Shown: in pieces, positions 62,869-64,000 of the stretch
How positions within the stretch are numbered: position 1 is the first letter of the stretch
Layout of the letters: the number at the start of each line of letters is the position of its first letter
Source: Bradyrhizobium viridifuturi
Lineage (GTDB): Bacteria; Pseudomonadota; Alphaproteobacteria; Rhizobiales; Xanthobacteraceae
Direction of reading: 5' to 3'
Length of the DNA stretch: 64,000 nt
Assembly: GCF_001238275.1 (NCBI RefSeq)
Contig: NZ_LGTB01000006.1
Coordinates: forward strand, 1-64,000
Notes under the pieces: model-generated
What the model was told of the DNA's origin: nothing
Databases searched by the model: none
The model's input: the letters and a program-made list of their open reading frames with translations, nothing else
Program-made: the position numbers and the translations under genes

Positions 62869-64000
62869 TGAGAAGGAAGATCCTCGGAGCCCTCGTCATG
62901 ATGCTGGCGGCTACTGCGGCGCGCGCACAGACGCCCTCGGCGGAAGAGCTTGCCGCGCGCAACATTCAGCGCCGCGCGGTCGAAGCCGTGATCTGGGCGA
63001 TGCCCGCCGTCAACACCGACCTGATGCTGCAGGCGATGCTCACGAGCACCAAGGCCAAGGTAAACGAGATCGTCTACTGGTCGAAGCCGGTGAACTGGAA
63101 GAACCAGACGCTGACGCCCAATCCGGACTCGATCTATTTCATGTCATTCTGGAACGTGAAGGACGGTCCTATCGTGATCGAGATTCCGCCCGCTCAGGGC
63201 GGATCGATCGCCGGAAACATCGTCACCGCATGGCAGATGCCGCTGGAAGACGCCGGTCCCGAAGGCGCCGACAAGGGGCAGGGCGGCAAATACGTGATCC
63301 TGCCGCCCGGGTACAAGGGCGAACTGCCGGCCGGCGCGTTGGCGCTGCAATCAGACACGCTCAGTGGCTTTGCGCTGTTGCGCTCCAGCCTTGCCAGTCA
63401 CAAGGACGCCGACATCGCCAAGTCGGTCGCCTATGGCAAGCAAATCAGGATCTATCCGCTAGCGCAGGCCGCAAGTCCGCCGCCGACCAATTTCACCGAT
63501 GCCTACGACGTCCTGTTCGACGCGACGATTCCGTATGATGCCCGCTTCTACCGCAATCTCGATCGCGTGGTGCAGAATGAGCCGTGGCTCGACCGTGATC
63601 GGGTGATGATCGATCAGCTCAAGACGATCGGCATCGAGAAGGGCAAGCCGTACAATCCGGACCGCAAGACCGAGGATATCCTTGCGCAGGCTGCGCGCGA
63701 AGCCCACGCGCTCCTGTCGCAGCGCTACGACGCCGGCTTCCCGGTCATCAATCCGGGCATCCGCTGGTTTCCGGCGGCGATGCCGGAGATGGTGAAAGCG
63801 GCGCAGGGCGGCTACGCCGATCCCGATGTCTATCCGGTGGACGTGCGCGGGGTGACCTACACGCTCGGCTTCACCGGCATCAAGCGGATCGGAACCGCGC
63901 AGTTCTATCTGATGGTCAGCAAGGACAAAGACGGCCAGCCGCTCGACGGTGGCATCACCTATCGCCTCACCGTACCGGCCGACGCGCCCGTCAAGCAATA
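62869..64000 (+). CDS. DUF1254 family exported protein, 3' end outside the window
   Basis: The frame is open to the last base, giving at least 377 residues. It has a signal peptide (KILGALVMMLAATAARA) and a DUF1254 domain: AVIWAMPAVNTDLMLQAM, KNQTLTPNPDSIYFMSFW, VIEIPPAQGGSIAGNIVTAW (a conserved core). The visible tail (GVTYTLGFTGIKRIGTAQFYLMV) looks like the start of the DUF1214 part usually fused behind. GAGAGGGAG precedes the ATG, 13 bases after the HlyD gene. The family is periplasmic and without a firm function. Position suggests that it belongs to the sulfatase block. Confidence 0.88.

Noticed and set aside
1..64000. tRNA, rRNA, CRISPR arrays, insertion sequences, prophage or restriction genes
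   Set aside because: No cloverleaf with CCA-type ends, no regularly spaced repeats, no transposase or integrase domains were seen. The repeats present are isolated palindromes.

Overview
The window is GC-rich alphaproteobacterial chromosome, most likely Bradyrhizobium or a close relative in the Nitrobacteraceae. The basis is the CtrA cell-cycle regulator beside flagellar genes, a Bradyrhizobium-type porin, the style of the small conserved proteins, and several large palindromic intergenic repeats that I associate with that group. No database was searched. No tRNA, rRNA, CRISPR array, insertion sequence or phage gene was seen. Gene density is ordinary for a core chromosome.

Layout. 1-2.8 kb: end of a chemotaxis operon (cheW-cheY-cheB-cheR). 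2.9-5.3 kb, minus strand: a four-gene operon (DUF350 membrane protein, DUF1190-like protein, a small GGFG protein, a glutathionylspermidine-synthase-like ATP-grasp ligase) that resembles E. coli yjfLMC/ygiBC. 5.4-8.6 kb: a small protein, a c-type haem protein and a sedolisin (S53) protease. 8.6-16.4 kb: ctrA, fliI-fliJ, an ECF sigma/anti-sigma pair and flhA, with CtrA-like boxes upstream of fliI and flhA. 16.6-27 kb: small proteins, an MFS transporter, a MarR regulator, a broken porin, a candidate sRNA, a broken alpha/beta hydrolase, an LprI-like protein and an SGNH hydrolase. 27.4-34 kb: an XRE-cupin regulator divergent from a class III aminotransferase and dadA, then an RND pump. 34.4-43.6 kb: a TetR regulator with a clear operator, a three-subunit molybdenum hydroxylase, a second XRE-cupin regulator, and a polar amino acid ABC transporter with an FAD amine oxidase. 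43.6-48.2 kb: an OhrR-type regulator with a perfect palindromic operator facing a monooxygenase-cupin-GST set, then three small-molecule enzymes. 48.4-54.9 kb: two enoyl-CoA hydratases, a gamma-glutamyltransferase, an NADPH:quinone-type oxidoreductase, a DUF2066 protein and an AraC regulator. 55.3-64 kb: formylglycine-generating enzyme, two sulfatases with near-identical Tat leaders, an exported HAD phosphatase, a DUF3302/HlyD pair like E. coli yiaWV, and a DUF1254 protein running off the end.

Working together: the chemotaxis and flagellar genes serve motility under CtrA. The aminotransferase, D-amino-acid dehydrogenase, ABC transporter, amine oxidase and two XRE-cupin regulators point to amine and amino-acid catabolism. 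The FGE-sulfatase block looks like a self-contained system for exported sulfatases.

A striking global feature is that seven otherwise conserved genes are broken by eight single-base deletions. At least seven of these are restored by adding one G or C to a GG/CC run. This looks more like a systematic consensus error than decay, so these genes may be intact in the living strain.
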